Under the pieces are notes generated by a model, which saw only the letters and a list, made by a program, of their open reading frames with translations, did no database searches and was not told the DNA's origin. This document shows, piece after piece, positions 35,738 to 44,369 of a stretch of DNA of 64,000 bases (the first letter of the stretch is position 1; every line of letters begins with the position of its first letter). Location: positions 124,001-188,000 of the forward strand of contig CBDIBC010000003.1 in assembly GCA_965276635.1 (NCBI GenBank). Reading direction: 5' to 3'. Origin of the DNA: CBDIBC01 sp965276635 (GTDB taxonomy: Bacteria > Actinomycetota > Acidimicrobiia > Acidimicrobiales > Palsa-688). Both the position numbers and the translations under genes were made by a program.

Positions 35738-37012
35738 AGATCCAGAGCGCCACCGGTGTCGCCCGCGCCAGGGCGAAAGCCGGCCACCAGCGCATCGTTG
35801 GGACAGTCGTGGATGAGGTTACCGTGACCCGGCTAGCTTACCGGGCGAAGGGGCCGAGAAGCTGCATCTCGCGGATGTGGCGTTGAACTCCCCGCCGGGC
35901 GCCACAGTCACGGTCTTCGCCAGCTTGCGGCGATCGAGGCGAGGCGGGGCAGCTACGAGGAGGCGCAGGCCGCGATCTCCCGGGCCAGCGGTGTCAACCT
36001 CGCCGAGCGTCAGGTGGAACAGCTCACATGGCGGGCCGCGACCTATGTCGAGGCTACTACGACGCCAAGCAGCCCGACGCTGCCAGCGACAGCGACGTCC
36101 TTGTCATCTCCGCCGACGGCAAGGGATCGTGACAAGCGCACGATCAGCGACCAGGAAGGCGGCCCGGGTCGAGAGCCACAAGCTGACCACGAGGTCTCCA
36201 AGGGCGAGAGCCGCAACTCCAAACGCGTGGCCGAGCTCACCGTCGTCTGCGACGCCACGCCGGTGCCGCGTGCGCCTACCGACGTATTCGCTCGCAGCGG
36301 AGACCACAAGGCCTCTTGCACCAGTGGCCAACGCCAAGTGGTGCAGCGCGAGCGTCGTCGAGGAGGCCAAAGACGTCATCGCCAGAGCCTTCGACGAGGC
36401 CGAACGCCGTGACCCTGCCCACAAACGACCGTGGGTCGCGCTCGGCAATCGAGCCAAGTACCAAATCGACGTGATCCGTTCCGAGGCTCGCCGTCGCGGC
36501 ATCGAGGTCGCTGTCGTCTCGACTTCATTCACGTTCTTGAGTACCTCTGGTCCGCAGCATGGTGCTTCGTAGACGAAGGCGACCCGGCCGCCGAGGACTG
36601 AGTCGCCGAGAAGGGCCTCGCCGGTGCTCGGCAACGTTGGCATCATCGCCGGCGCAATTACCCGCAAAGCAATGAGCGCTCGGTCTCGAGCGCTCACGGC
36701 GCAAGAACGCCCACGACGGCGTGCGGTACTTGACGAACAAGCGACCGTATCTCAACTACCGCAGAGCACGCGCCCAGGGCTGGTCGATCGCCTCCGGTGT
36801 GGTCGAAGGCGCCTGCCGCCACCTGGTCCGCGACCGCTTCGACACCACCGGAGCCCGTTGGTCGCTGGAAGGAGTAGAGGCCATGCTGAAGCTCCGGGCC
36901 GTCCCGACGAACGGCGACTGGGAGCAGTACTGGCCACACCACCTCGACGCCGAACGCCGACGAGTGTACGCCTCCCCGCTACGCCCACGGAACCATCCCG
37001 GCCGCCGCTTGA
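35738..37012 (+). pseudogene. ISKra4-family transposase, near full length but frameshifted
   Basis: Blocks in order on the plus strand: ARAKAGHQRIVGTVVDEVTVTRLAYRA (35760), EEAQAAISRASGVNLAERQVEQL (35960), DVLVISADGKG (36090, first acidic DDE residue), VVEEAKDVIARAFDEAERRDPAHKRPWVAL and KYQIDVIRSEARRRGIEVAVV (36355-36515), VRYLTNKRPYLNY, ASGVVEGACRHLVRDRFDTTGARWSLEGVEAMLKLRAVPTNGDWEQYW (36720-36930), and HGTIPAAA with stop at 37010-37012. Several frameshifts and stops separate them. Its 5' part is homologous to the fragment at 9.3-9.6 kb. It ends only about 55 bp before the LacI-type gene. Confidence 0.85.
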
Positions 37013-37066
37013 CTTCCCTCCAGAAGAGCCGCACCCTTAACATTCCATTGTGCTGAAGGGGAAGAT

Positions 37067-38092
37067 GTGGCGGCTACAAGTCATGATGTTGCACGGATGG
37101 CCGGGGTGTCGCAATCGACCGTGTCCAGGGCGCTCCGTGGGGAGCCCGGGATGTCGGCGGCGACCAGGCAGCGCATTCTGCGGGCTGCCAGGGCGTTATC
37201 CTACGTTCCGAGCGAGACCGGGCGCAGCTTGTCGACCCGGGCGACCCGACGAATCGGCATCGTGAGCGCGGAGCTCACGAATCCCTTCTATCCGGAGCTT
37301 GTCGAGCCGTTGCGCGCAGAGTTGGAACGTGTGGATTACCGCGCTCTGTTAGTTCCGGACAATCCGAATTCGCCCGTTGGCGTGGAAAGGCTTGCAGACG
37401 GATCTCTTGACGGTGTGGTGCTGACCACTGCCACAATCGGGTCTGCGGTGCCCTACCATCTGATTGAACGAGGAATCCCGTTCGTGATGGTGAACCGTGT
37501 CGTCGACGATGTCGAGGCCGACGCCTGCGTCATGGATAACAATCAGGGGGGCGCGCAGGTGGCAAGTATGATTGTCGAACTCGGGCATAACCGTGTCGGT
37601 GCTGTCTTTGGTCCGGCCAACACGAGTACGAGTCGCGATCGTGAGGCCGGCTTTCGGCAGGGGCTGAGCGAACATGGATTGGCGTTGCCTCAATCGGCTG
37701 TACGGCGAGGACCGTTTTCCTACGAGACAGGGCGCACCGCGACGCTTGAGCTACTTGACCTCCCGGACCGGCCAACAGCTCTCTTTTGCAGTAACGATGT
37801 TCTCGCCCTCGGGGCACTGAACGCCGCAGCGGCTCGCGGGATCGTCCCAGGCAAGGATCTGACCGTGATCGGCTTTGATGACATCGCAGCCGCGTCATGG
37901 GATGTCTTCAACTTGACCACAGTGCGCTGTGACCTTCATGCGATGGCTACAGATGCCATAGGTCTCTTGATGCAGCGGCTCAAAGACCCCCGCTGGCCTC
38001 CTCGCCAAATTGTGCTGGCAGGTGAGCTTATCGCCCGAGCCACTCACGCCCAACCGCCGCGCGCGTCGACCAGTGTAGTCTCGAGCATTTAG
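37067..38092 (+). CDS. LacI-family transcriptional regulator
   Basis: A 341-residue repressor-type regulator. Residues 4-23 (TSHDVARMAGVSQSTVSRAL) are the LacI helix-turn-helix, a hinge follows near 50-60, and residues from about 62 (RIGIVSAELTNPFYPELVEPL) form the periplasmic-binding-protein-like ligand domain ending with GFDDIAAASWDVFNLTTVR. It binds an operator as a dimer or tetramer and releases it when a small effector binds. GTG 37067 follows AAGGGG. Upstream DNA is ISKra4 remnant, so its native promoter has probably been replaced. It is a candidate regulator for the shared promoter or for the nearby importer; no operator was identified. Confidence 0.9.
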   Translation: MAATSHDVARMAGVSQSTVSRALRGEPGMSAATRQRILRAARALSYVPSETGRSLSTRATRRIGIVSAELTNPFYPELVEPLRAELERVDYRALLVPDNPNSPVGVERLADGSLDGVVLTTATIGSAVPYHLIERGIPFVMVNRVVDDVEADACVMDNNQGGAQVASMIVELGHNRVGAVFGPANTSTSRDREAGFRQGLSEHGLALPQSAVRRGPFSYETGRTATLELLDLPDRPTALFCSNDVLALGALNAAAARGIVPGKDLTVIGFDDIAAASWDVFNLTTVRCDLHAMATDAIGLLMQRLKDPRWPPRQIVLAGELIARATHAQPPRASTSVVSSI

Positions 38093-38612
38093 GTGGTTAG
38101 GGCTGGAATGCAATTAGTTGAGCGGTTATGGTGGTCCGATGGTGTAATGTCCATTCGCCGTGCCAGTCGTGGCGGGTGAGGTTGATGGCAGAGAGCTGGG
38201 CGTCGGCCTGGTTCATGATGCGCACCGAAGCGTCGGACGAGCGCCTCCTCCAGCTGGGAACCTTGGAACGTATCCTCCCCCCGGGGCCATCTGCGCCAGC
38301 ACCTGAGGACCCCGGCGCGGCGGTGTCGGTCAGCCCGCCATTGCCGCGAGGGCGGACAACAAGTCCGGGGCCACATTGAGAGTGGCGGTGATGCCGGCGG
38401 CAATCAGCGCCTTGGCGGACCCGGCTCCCGTTCCGAGGTGTAGGTGGCGTGATCAGCCCTGGGAGGCAGAGCCTCTTATCTCCATCGAAGGTTCCGGGCG
38501 CCGTTCGTGCCCGTAACCGATGCGCTCTGCGTGGTCAGTTCGATGAATCCTCCCCGTCGAAGATCCTGACGTTGGTGATGGCGACCCTCGGCTTGCTGAC
38601 CGCCTCGGTCGC
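38093..38612 (-). other. Gap with a possible ISAzo13 C-terminal scrap
   Basis: On the minus strand near 38230-38130 a frame reads MNQADAQLSAINLTRHDWHGEW followed by a shift, like the C-terminal end of ISAzo13-type transposases (RHDWHGEWNYTI). It may be the lost end of the element at 20-21 kb or another copy. The remaining 350 bases contain no recognisable gene. Confidence 0.35.
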
Positions 38613-39365
38613 TCAGCTCCGCGAGTCTCGTCGTTCGCGCCGAGTGGGACGGTTTCGACCCCCTGCTGCAGGCTCGGCCGGAGTGGAGATGGTTTGCCCG
38701 ACAGGGGAGGCCAGCAGGATGTCGGTCGTGTGCTCGATGTGGCCGGCCAAGAGGAGGAGAGCCCGTTCGAGGTCGCGACCGAGGGCGGCATCGAGGATGG
38801 CGGCGTGCTCGGCGGCGACGTCGCGGTCCGGCTCGTGCCCGAGCGGTACGGACCACCGCCGGTAGAGCTCGGAAGAGTCGCGCAGACCGGCGGCGATGGC
38901 GATAAGGCGCCGATTGCCGCAGCCGTCGAGCAGAGCGGCGTGGAAGTCGGCGTGGGCCGTTACCCAAACGTCACTTAGACGGTCAGCATCGCCCGGGTCG
39001 AGGTGGGGTGCTCGGATAAGGCGATGATGAGCAGCGAGGACCCGGGACTCCCAGTCGACGTCGCCGTCGACTATGGCCCGCCGAAGGGCGAGGGTCTCCA
39101 GCTCCTTCCGGGCGTCGGTCAGCTCCCGAAGATCCTCCGCGGAGAGCGGTGTCACCTGAAAGCCCTGCTGCGGCTCGCCGCGCACGAGTCCCTGCTCCGA
39201 GAGGCGCAGCATGCCCTCCCTCAGGACCCCCATGCTGGTCCCGTATCGCTCACAGAGGTCGGCGTAGCGGAGGCGCTGTCCTGGCCCGAACCGCCCGGAC
39301 AGAATCTCGGCACGCAACGATGAGAATACCTGTTCCGCCTTCGTCTGACTCGATAGCACGTGCAC
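38613..39365 (-). CDS. GntR-family regulator with FCD domain
   Basis: A 250-residue regulator. The winged helix-turn-helix occupies about 8-75 (QVFSSLRAEILSGRFGPGQRLRYADLCERYGTSMGVLREGMLRLSEQGLV) and the all-helical FCD ligand domain about 85-215, with the Asp/His pattern (HADFHAALLDGCGN, EHAAILDAALGRD) that in this family holds a metal and a small carboxylate. The last 30 residues are a basic tail. It is divergent from the FAH/extradiol dioxygenase operon with a 133-bp intergenic region, so it most likely controls that operon in response to its substrate or product. It starts at ATG 39365. No palindrome of the usual FCD type stands out in the intergenic region. Confidence 0.9.
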   Translation of the reverse strand: MHVLSSQTKAEQVFSSLRAEILSGRFGPGQRLRYADLCERYGTSMGVLREGMLRLSEQGLVRGEPQQGFQVTPLSAEDLRELTDARKELETLALRRAIVDGDVDWESRVLAAHHRLIRAPHLDPGDADRLSDVWVTAHADFHAALLDGCGNRRLIAIAAGLRDSSELYRRWSVPLGHEPDRDVAAEHAAILDAALGRDLERALLLLAGHIEHTTDILLASPVGQTISTPAEPAAGGRNRPTRRERRDSRS

Positions 39366-39498
39366 AGGTTATCAGAGCTTCGCAGAACAGATTTCCTCAT
39401 GAACAAGGGCAAATTTAGAAAAACGTCTTGAATCTCGCATCACACGTGAGTAGCTTACCGTCGAGCGACGCGGGTCGCTCCGGGTTCGGGAGGTCTCG

Positions 39499-40365
39499 GT
39501 GCGCATAGCCAATGTGGCGGGCCGGCTTACGCTATTGGTGGGGGGTGGGACCGTGGACGTCGAGCGGGCCAGCAGCGGACGGTTCGGGTCTGACCCGCAG
39601 CGGGCCTTCGACCGCTTCACCGAGCTGCGCGAGTGGGCGGCCAAGGTCACGGAGGCGGATGAAGCGTGGGATGCTGCGGCGGCCGGACCACCAGTGCCGT
39701 CGCCCCGCCAGGTGTTCGCCATTGGTCTCAACTATGCCGCTCACGCGGCCGAGTCGGGTTTCCACCCGCCCTCGCACCCGGTTGTGTTCGCCAAGTACCT
39801 CACCTCCCTCAGTGGGCCTGTGACGGAAGTCGTCTTGCCGGTGGGTTCGGTCGATTGGGAGGTCGAACTGGTCGCTGCGATCGGGAAACCGTGCCGCAAC
39901 GTCCCCGAGGCTCGGGCATGGGACCACGTAGCCGGACTCACCGTCGGCCAGGACTTGTCCGAACGGGACCTGCAGCGGCGGGGCCCTGCTCCGCAGTTCA
40001 GCCTGGCCAAGTCGTTCCCCGGGTTTTCCCCGACTGGGCCGGCGCTGGTCACCGCCGAAGAGGTTGAGCGCCCCGACGACCTCGGGCTGGGCTGTGCTGT
40101 TAACGGCGAGGACGTGCAAAAGGCCCGAACCTCCGACATGCTCCTGGGGGTCGCCGAATTGGTCGCCTACTTGTCGCGGATCGTAACGCTACTCCCCGGC
40201 GATCTGATCTTCACGGGGACACCCCCCGGGGTGGGCATGGGTCGCACGCCACCGCGCTACCTGCAAGCGGGCGACCGCCTCCACAGTTGGATCGAGGGGC
40301 TTGGCGAACTCGAGCAGCACTTCGTCGCACCGTCGAAGGACCTGCAAGAAGGCCAACCGTCATGA
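39499..40365 (+). CDS. Fumarylacetoacetate hydrolase family protein
   Basis: A 288-residue FAH-family enzyme. The metal/active region is clear: FAIGLNYAAHAAESG (about 73-87), VDWEVELVAAIGKP (about 114-127; acidic metal ligands), and GDLIFTGTPPGVGMG (about 234-248). Members hydrolyse C-C bonds in acylpyruvates, or hydrate or decarboxylate 2-hydroxymuconate-type acids after meta ring cleavage, using Mg or Mn. This fits the extradiol dioxygenase gene that overlaps its end (ATGA). The GTG start at 39499 follows GGGAGG by eight bases. It is divergent from the GntR gene. Confidence 0.9.
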   Translation: MRIANVAGRLTLLVGGGTVDVERASSGRFGSDPQRAFDRFTELREWAAKVTEADEAWDAAAAGPPVPSPRQVFAIGLNYAAHAAESGFHPPSHPVVFAKYLTSLSGPVTEVVLPVGSVDWEVELVAAIGKPCRNVPEARAWDHVAGLTVGQDLSERDLQRRGPAPQFSLAKSFPGFSPTGPALVTAEEVERPDDLGLGCAVNGEDVQKARTSDMLLGVAELVAYLSRIVTLLPGDLIFTGTPPGVGMGRTPPRYLQAGDRLHSWIEGLGELEQHFVAPSKDLQEGQPS

Positions 40366-41285
40366 GCCTGCATCGCTTGGCCGCCATCACGGTGGGCGTA
40401 CCTGACCCTGAGTCGGTCGTGACCTATTATGGCGAGTTCGGCCTCGACGCCGGCTCCGACGGGGCCTTGTCGACCGTGGACGGTGGCCGCCAGCTCGTGG
40501 TCGAGCCGGCGGCAACCCGCCGCCTGATCGAAATTGTCGTCGAGGCCGACGACCGGGACGACCTGGAACAGGCAGCCGAGTCCCTGATGAGCTCCGGACA
40601 CCACCCCGAGGTCGACGGCCACCGCTTGGCGGCCACGGAGCCGGTCACCGGGGTCCGGGTCCGCTTAAATGTGGCGTCGAGGCTCGTGCTAGCCGCCGCC
40701 ATCGCTGCTCCCGTCAACGGACCAGCCCGGGCCGAACGGCTCGGCCAACGGGCGCCCGCCGTCCTGCGCAACGGTTCAGTCCGACCCCGCAAGCTTGGCC
40801 ACGCCGTTACTACGAGCACGGACCTCCAGGCTACGTCCCGCTTCTTCATCGATCTCGGCTTCCAGGTGAGTGACTTCATCGGCACCGCCGGGATATTTCT
40901 GCGTTGCTCGACCGACCACCACAACTTGGTCGTCCTGAGCGCGCCGGCCGAGTACCTCCACCATACGGCCTGGCAAGTCGACGACGTGGACGAAGTGGGG
41001 AGGGGTGCGTTCGCCCTTCTTGAGCAGCACCCGGACCGCCACGTGTGGGGGCTTGGCCGTCACCACGCCGGGTCCAATTTCTTCTGGTACCTGCGCGACC
41101 CAGCGGGCAGTTTCAGCGAGTACTACGCCGACCTCGACGTCATTCCCGAGGATGCGGTGTGGACCCCCGAGGCCCATCCGGGACGGCTTGGGCTCTACAG
41201 CTGGGGCCCCCCCCCGCCCCCGCAGTTCCTGCATCCGGAGGACCTCGCCGACCTTGTCGCCGTGTGCCGACCTGTAGACGCCTGA
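40362..41285 (+). CDS. Extradiol ring-cleavage dioxygenase (VOC superfamily)
   Basis: A 307-residue two-domain vicinal-oxygen-chelate protein. The N-terminal domain lacks metal ligands. The C-terminal domain has the 2-His-1-carboxylate set: H147 (KLGHAVT), a His at 200/201 (YLHHTAW) and E253 (GSFSEYYAD). H189-region residues (STDHHNLVV) and an R-D-P-A-G motif (245-249) match catechol 2,3-dioxygenase and 2,3-dihydroxybiphenyl dioxygenase types. It should open a catecholic ring next to the hydroxyls with Fe(II) and O2. Its ATG overlaps the FAH stop, so the two enzymes are made together. The catechol is unknown. The gap 41286-41511 holds no gene. Confidence 0.88.
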   Translation: MSLHRLAAITVGVPDPESVVTYYGEFGLDAGSDGALSTVDGGRQLVVEPAATRRLIEIVVEADDRDDLEQAAESLMSSGHHPEVDGHRLAATEPVTGVRVRLNVASRLVLAAAIAAPVNGPARAERLGQRAPAVLRNGSVRPRKLGHAVTTSTDLQATSRFFIDLGFQVSDFIGTAGIFLRCSTDHHNLVVLSAPAEYLHHTAWQVDDVDEVGRGAFALLEQHPDRHVWGLGRHHAGSNFFWYLRDPAGSFSEYYADLDVIPEDAVWTPEAHPGRLGLYSWGPPPPPQFLHPEDLADLVAVCRPVDA

Positions 41286-41511
41286 ACCAAGGGAGCTGGG
41301 GGGTTGTGGGAGACCGGTGATCTGCTGACTCCGGTGGCGCTTGAGACGTTCCACGACTCCCTCCCGAGCAGCAGGACTGCTCCGGCGGACCGCTTTCGTC
41401 CGCTGATCTGCCGCCAGCCTTTGCGCCTCGTCAATGACGCAGCCCGTGGCGTCGCGGGTGGGAGGGCCACAGTTGACTCTCTCGACGGTTCAGCTGACTT
41501 TCGAACATACG

Positions 41512-41541
41512 GTTGACATTCGTAACGTCGCGGGATAGTAT
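41512..41541 (+). promoter_or_regulatory. Shared island promoter, copy 4
   Basis: TTGACA (41513-41518), 17-bp spacer beginning TTCGTAACGTCGC, TAGTAT (41536-41541). It heads the Liv-type transporter operon. The leader here is short (about 110 nt) and contains only a four-codon ATG...TGA frame at 41555, unlike the long leaders at the other loci. Confidence 0.78.
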
Positions 41542-41656
41542 TGGAGTTCTGCGGGATGCACCGCTTTTGAGACCGGATCGATTGCTGCTGAGCAGGCGAA
41601 TACGCGACGCCGAGGGGGAAGGCGACTCATGACACGTCGGAGGCACGGGGGGGTCG

Positions 41657-44359
41657 ATGGCTGACTTTCTGGTGTTCGTGGTCGCTGGTCTCGGGTCCGG
41701 CGCGATCTACGCGCTCGGTGGAGTCGGGCTGGTACTAACTTACCGAACGTCCGGGGTTTTCAACTTTGCCCACGGGGCCTTGGCCAGTATCGGGGCGTAC
41801 GTGTTCTATACGCTGCTCGTCTCCCACGGATGGTCGTGGGAACCGGCTGCGGCGGTGGCCACCCTCGTCATCGGGGTGATGCTTGGACTGGTCATCGAGC
41901 CCCTCGCACGAAGGCTGCGCAACGCCCAGCTGACCGTTCAGGTGACCAGCACCGTCGGTCTCCTGCTGGCCATCGAGGCGGCTCTGACTCTCATCTACGG
42001 GACCGTCGCGGTCCGGATCGTCCCGGAGTTCCTCACGAAAAGGACGGCATCCGTCTTAGGGGCCACCCTTCCGGCGTCCGACCTGGTCACCCTGGGTATC
42101 GCTGTGGTGGTCACCGGGGCGTTGTCGTGGTGGCTGCAACGCACCCTGTCCGGCCGGGCCACCCGGGCGGTGGTAGACGACGCCGCCCTGCTCGACGTGT
42201 CGGGCACGAACCCGAACGCCGTCCGGCGTATCGCATGGGTCCTCGGGTCGACGCTGGCCGCCGGTACCGGTGTCCTGTTCGCCCCGCTCCTGCCGCTGGA
42301 CCCGGGCCAGCTGACCCTGCTGGTGGTCGCCGCCTTCGGGGCGGCTGCAGTGGGGCGCTTTGTGAGCCTTCCGACGACCTTGGCCGGTGGGCTGATCATC
42401 GGCGTGCTGGGCTCGCTAGCCTCTCGCTACATCACCTCTCCGCCGCTACGGGGCCTCTCGTCGTCGGTTCCGTTCCTGGTCCTATTCTTCGTCATCTGCG
42501 TTCTCCCGAAGGGCCGGCTCACCGTCCGCCCTGTTATAGAGCGCAGGCTCGGATCCCACGGGATGCGGCCGGGCGCCCAGGCGGTGGCCGGGGTTGTCGC
42601 CATCGTCCTGCTCTCGACCGTCCCCGACTTCGCCGGGGTGCACTTGACCGACTGGACCCTGGCCCTCACCGACACGGTAATGTTCCTGTCGCTGGCCCTG
42701 CTGGTCCGCACCTCGGGTCAGGTGTCGCTCTGTCAGGTCACCTTCGTGGCCATTGGGGCGGCCGCGTTCTCACACCTCTCGGTGGGACTGGGTTTGCCGT
42801 GGTTTCTGGCCCTTGTGGTGTCGGGCGCTATCGCCGTCCCGATCGGCGCCATCCTCGCCATCCCGGCGGTGCGCCAGTCCGGGCTCTTGCTCGCCCTCGC
42901 CACCTTCGGCTTCGGGATCCTCGTCGAGTACCTCTTCTACTCCCAGAGCTATATGTTCGGCTCCGCCCAGCAGGGTCTTCGGGAACCTCGCCCGGCCCTG
43001 TTTGGCCGCCACGGTTTGGACGACAAGAGCTTCTACTACCTGGTGCTCGTGATCGTCGTGCTCGTCGCGCTCGCGGTCGTATGGCTCAGCCGCAGTCGCC
43101 TGGGTCGCCTACTGCGGGGTATCGGAGATGCTCCCATGGCGCTCGAGACCACTGGCACGTCGGTGACGGTTACCCGGGTTCTCGTCTTCTGTTTCGCCGC
43201 CTTCCTCGCCGCCATCGCCGGCGCTCTCGGCGGGGTGGCCCAGGGAACGGTTTCGGAGCTCAATTACCCTCCCTTGATCTCTCTGACCTATCTCGCAGTG
43301 ATCATCGTGATAGTGGGACGCGAGCCGTGGAACGCCCTGTTCGCCGGCCTGGCGAGCGAGGTCGTATCTTCATACCTGACTAACACCCACACTGCGACAG
43401 TCCTGCAGCTGGTCTTCGGGGTCGGCGCCCTCCTCAGCGCCATCCTGCCACCTGTGCGGGTGAAACTTCCCGCTTTCCTGGTCGACTCCTCGGTCACGGG
43501 ACGGAGGCGGAAGGTCCGGGCGACCGCCGTTGACCTCGCCGGTCCGCCGGCGGTCGCCACAGCCCGGTCGGGCGATCTAGAGGTAAGGAACGTCACGGTC
43601 CGGTTCGGCGGAGTCACCGCCCTGGACGGCGTGTCGCTATCCGCGCCGATCGGCCGGATCACCGGCCTGATCGGTCCCAACGGGGCTGGTAAGACCACCC
43701 TGTTCAACTCGTGCTCCGGTCTGGTTCGGCCCAAGACGGGTCACGTGGCATTCCGCGGCGTCGACGTGACGAGGGCCGGGACGGGGACCAGGGGACGGCT
43801 GGGCTTGGGCCGGACCTTCCAGATAATGCAACTGTATTTTTCGATGACCGTCCGGGAAAATGTGGCTCTTGGGCGGGAAGGTCGCTACGCCGGGTTCAAC
43901 CCGGTGGCCCACATCGTGACCGGACGACGGGCCAAGAACGAGATTAACAGTTCCACCGAGCAGGCCATCGAGCTCTGCGGTCTGCAGGGGCTAGCCGACT
44001 CGCCTGTGGCCGCCCTGTCGACCGGCCAGCAGCGCCTGGTGGACTTGGCTCGGTGCCTGGCGGGCGGGTATGATTTGCTTCTGCTTGATGAGCCGTCGTC
44101 CGGGCTCGACTACGCTGAGACGGCGGAGCTCGGCGAGGCGGTGCGCCGGGTCGTGGCCGAGCACGGCGTCGGCGTCCTGCTTGTGGAGCACGACCTGAGC
44201 CTCGTGGTCAGCCTTTGCCAGCACATTTACGTTCTCGACTTCGGCCGGCTGGTCATGGAGGGCACACCGGACGAGGTCATCAGCTCAGAGGTTGTGCGGG
44301 CTGTCTATCTTGGGGACCCGGGGCCCGATCCGACCCTCGACCCGGCGGCCGTCTCGTGA
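41657..44359 (+). CDS. Fused Liv-type ABC transporter: permease-permease-ATPase
   Basis: A 900-residue chain that joins three normally separate subunits of a branched-chain-amino-acid-type importer. About 5-290 is LivH-like (FVVAGLGSGAIYALGGVGLVLTYRTSGVFNFAHGA). About 305-610 is LivM-like (SLALLVRTSGQVSLCQVTFVAIGAAAF; YLVLVIVVLVALAVVWLSRSRLGRLLRGIGD). About 635-885 is LivG-like, with Walker A GPNGAGKTT, signature LSTGQQR and Walker B LLLLDEPSSGLD. LivH-LivM and LivM-LivG fusions are each known; the full triple chain is less usual. ATG 41657 is preceded by a G-rich site. With the LivF and binding-protein genes that follow, it makes a complete importer. Such systems often carry aromatic acids. 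Confidence 0.92.
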   Translation: MADFLVFVVAGLGSGAIYALGGVGLVLTYRTSGVFNFAHGALASIGAYVFYTLLVSHGWSWEPAAAVATLVIGVMLGLVIEPLARRLRNAQLTVQVTSTVGLLLAIEAALTLIYGTVAVRIVPEFLTKRTASVLGATLPASDLVTLGIAVVVTGALSWWLQRTLSGRATRAVVDDAALLDVSGTNPNAVRRIAWVLGSTLAAGTGVLFAPLLPLDPGQLTLLVVAAFGAAAVGRFVSLPTTLAGGLIIGVLGSLASRYITSPPLRGLSSSVPFLVLFFVICVLPKGRLTVRPVIERRLGSHGMRPGAQAVAGVVAIVLLSTVPDFAGVHLTDWTLALTDTVMFLSLALLVRTSGQVSLCQVTFVAIGAAAFSHLSVGLGLPWFLALVVSGAIAVPIGAILAIPAVRQSGLLLALATFGFGILVEYLFYSQSYMFGSAQQGLREPRPALFGRHGLDDKSFYYLVLVIVVLVALAVVWLSRSRLGRLLRGIGDAPMALETTGTSVTVTRVLVFCFAAFLAAIAGALGGVAQGTVSELNYPPLISLTYLAVIIVIVGREPWNALFAGLASEVVSSYLTNTHTATVLQLVFGVGALLSAILPPVRVKLPAFLVDSSVTGRRRKVRATAVDLAGPPAVATARSGDLEVRNVTVRFGGVTALDGVSLSAPIGRITGLIGPNGAGKTTLFNSCSGLVRPKTGHVAFRGVDVTRAGTGTRGRLGLGRTFQIMQLYFSMTVRENVALGREGRYAGFNPVAHIVTGRRAKNEINSSTEQAIELCGLQGLADSPVAALSTGQQRLVDLARCLAGGYDLLLLDEPSSGLDYAETAELGEAVRRVVAEHGVGVLLVEHDLSLVVSLCQHIYVLDFGRLVMEGTPDEVISSEVVRAVYLGDPGPDPTLDPAAVS

Positions 44360-44369
44360 GGAGCCTCCG

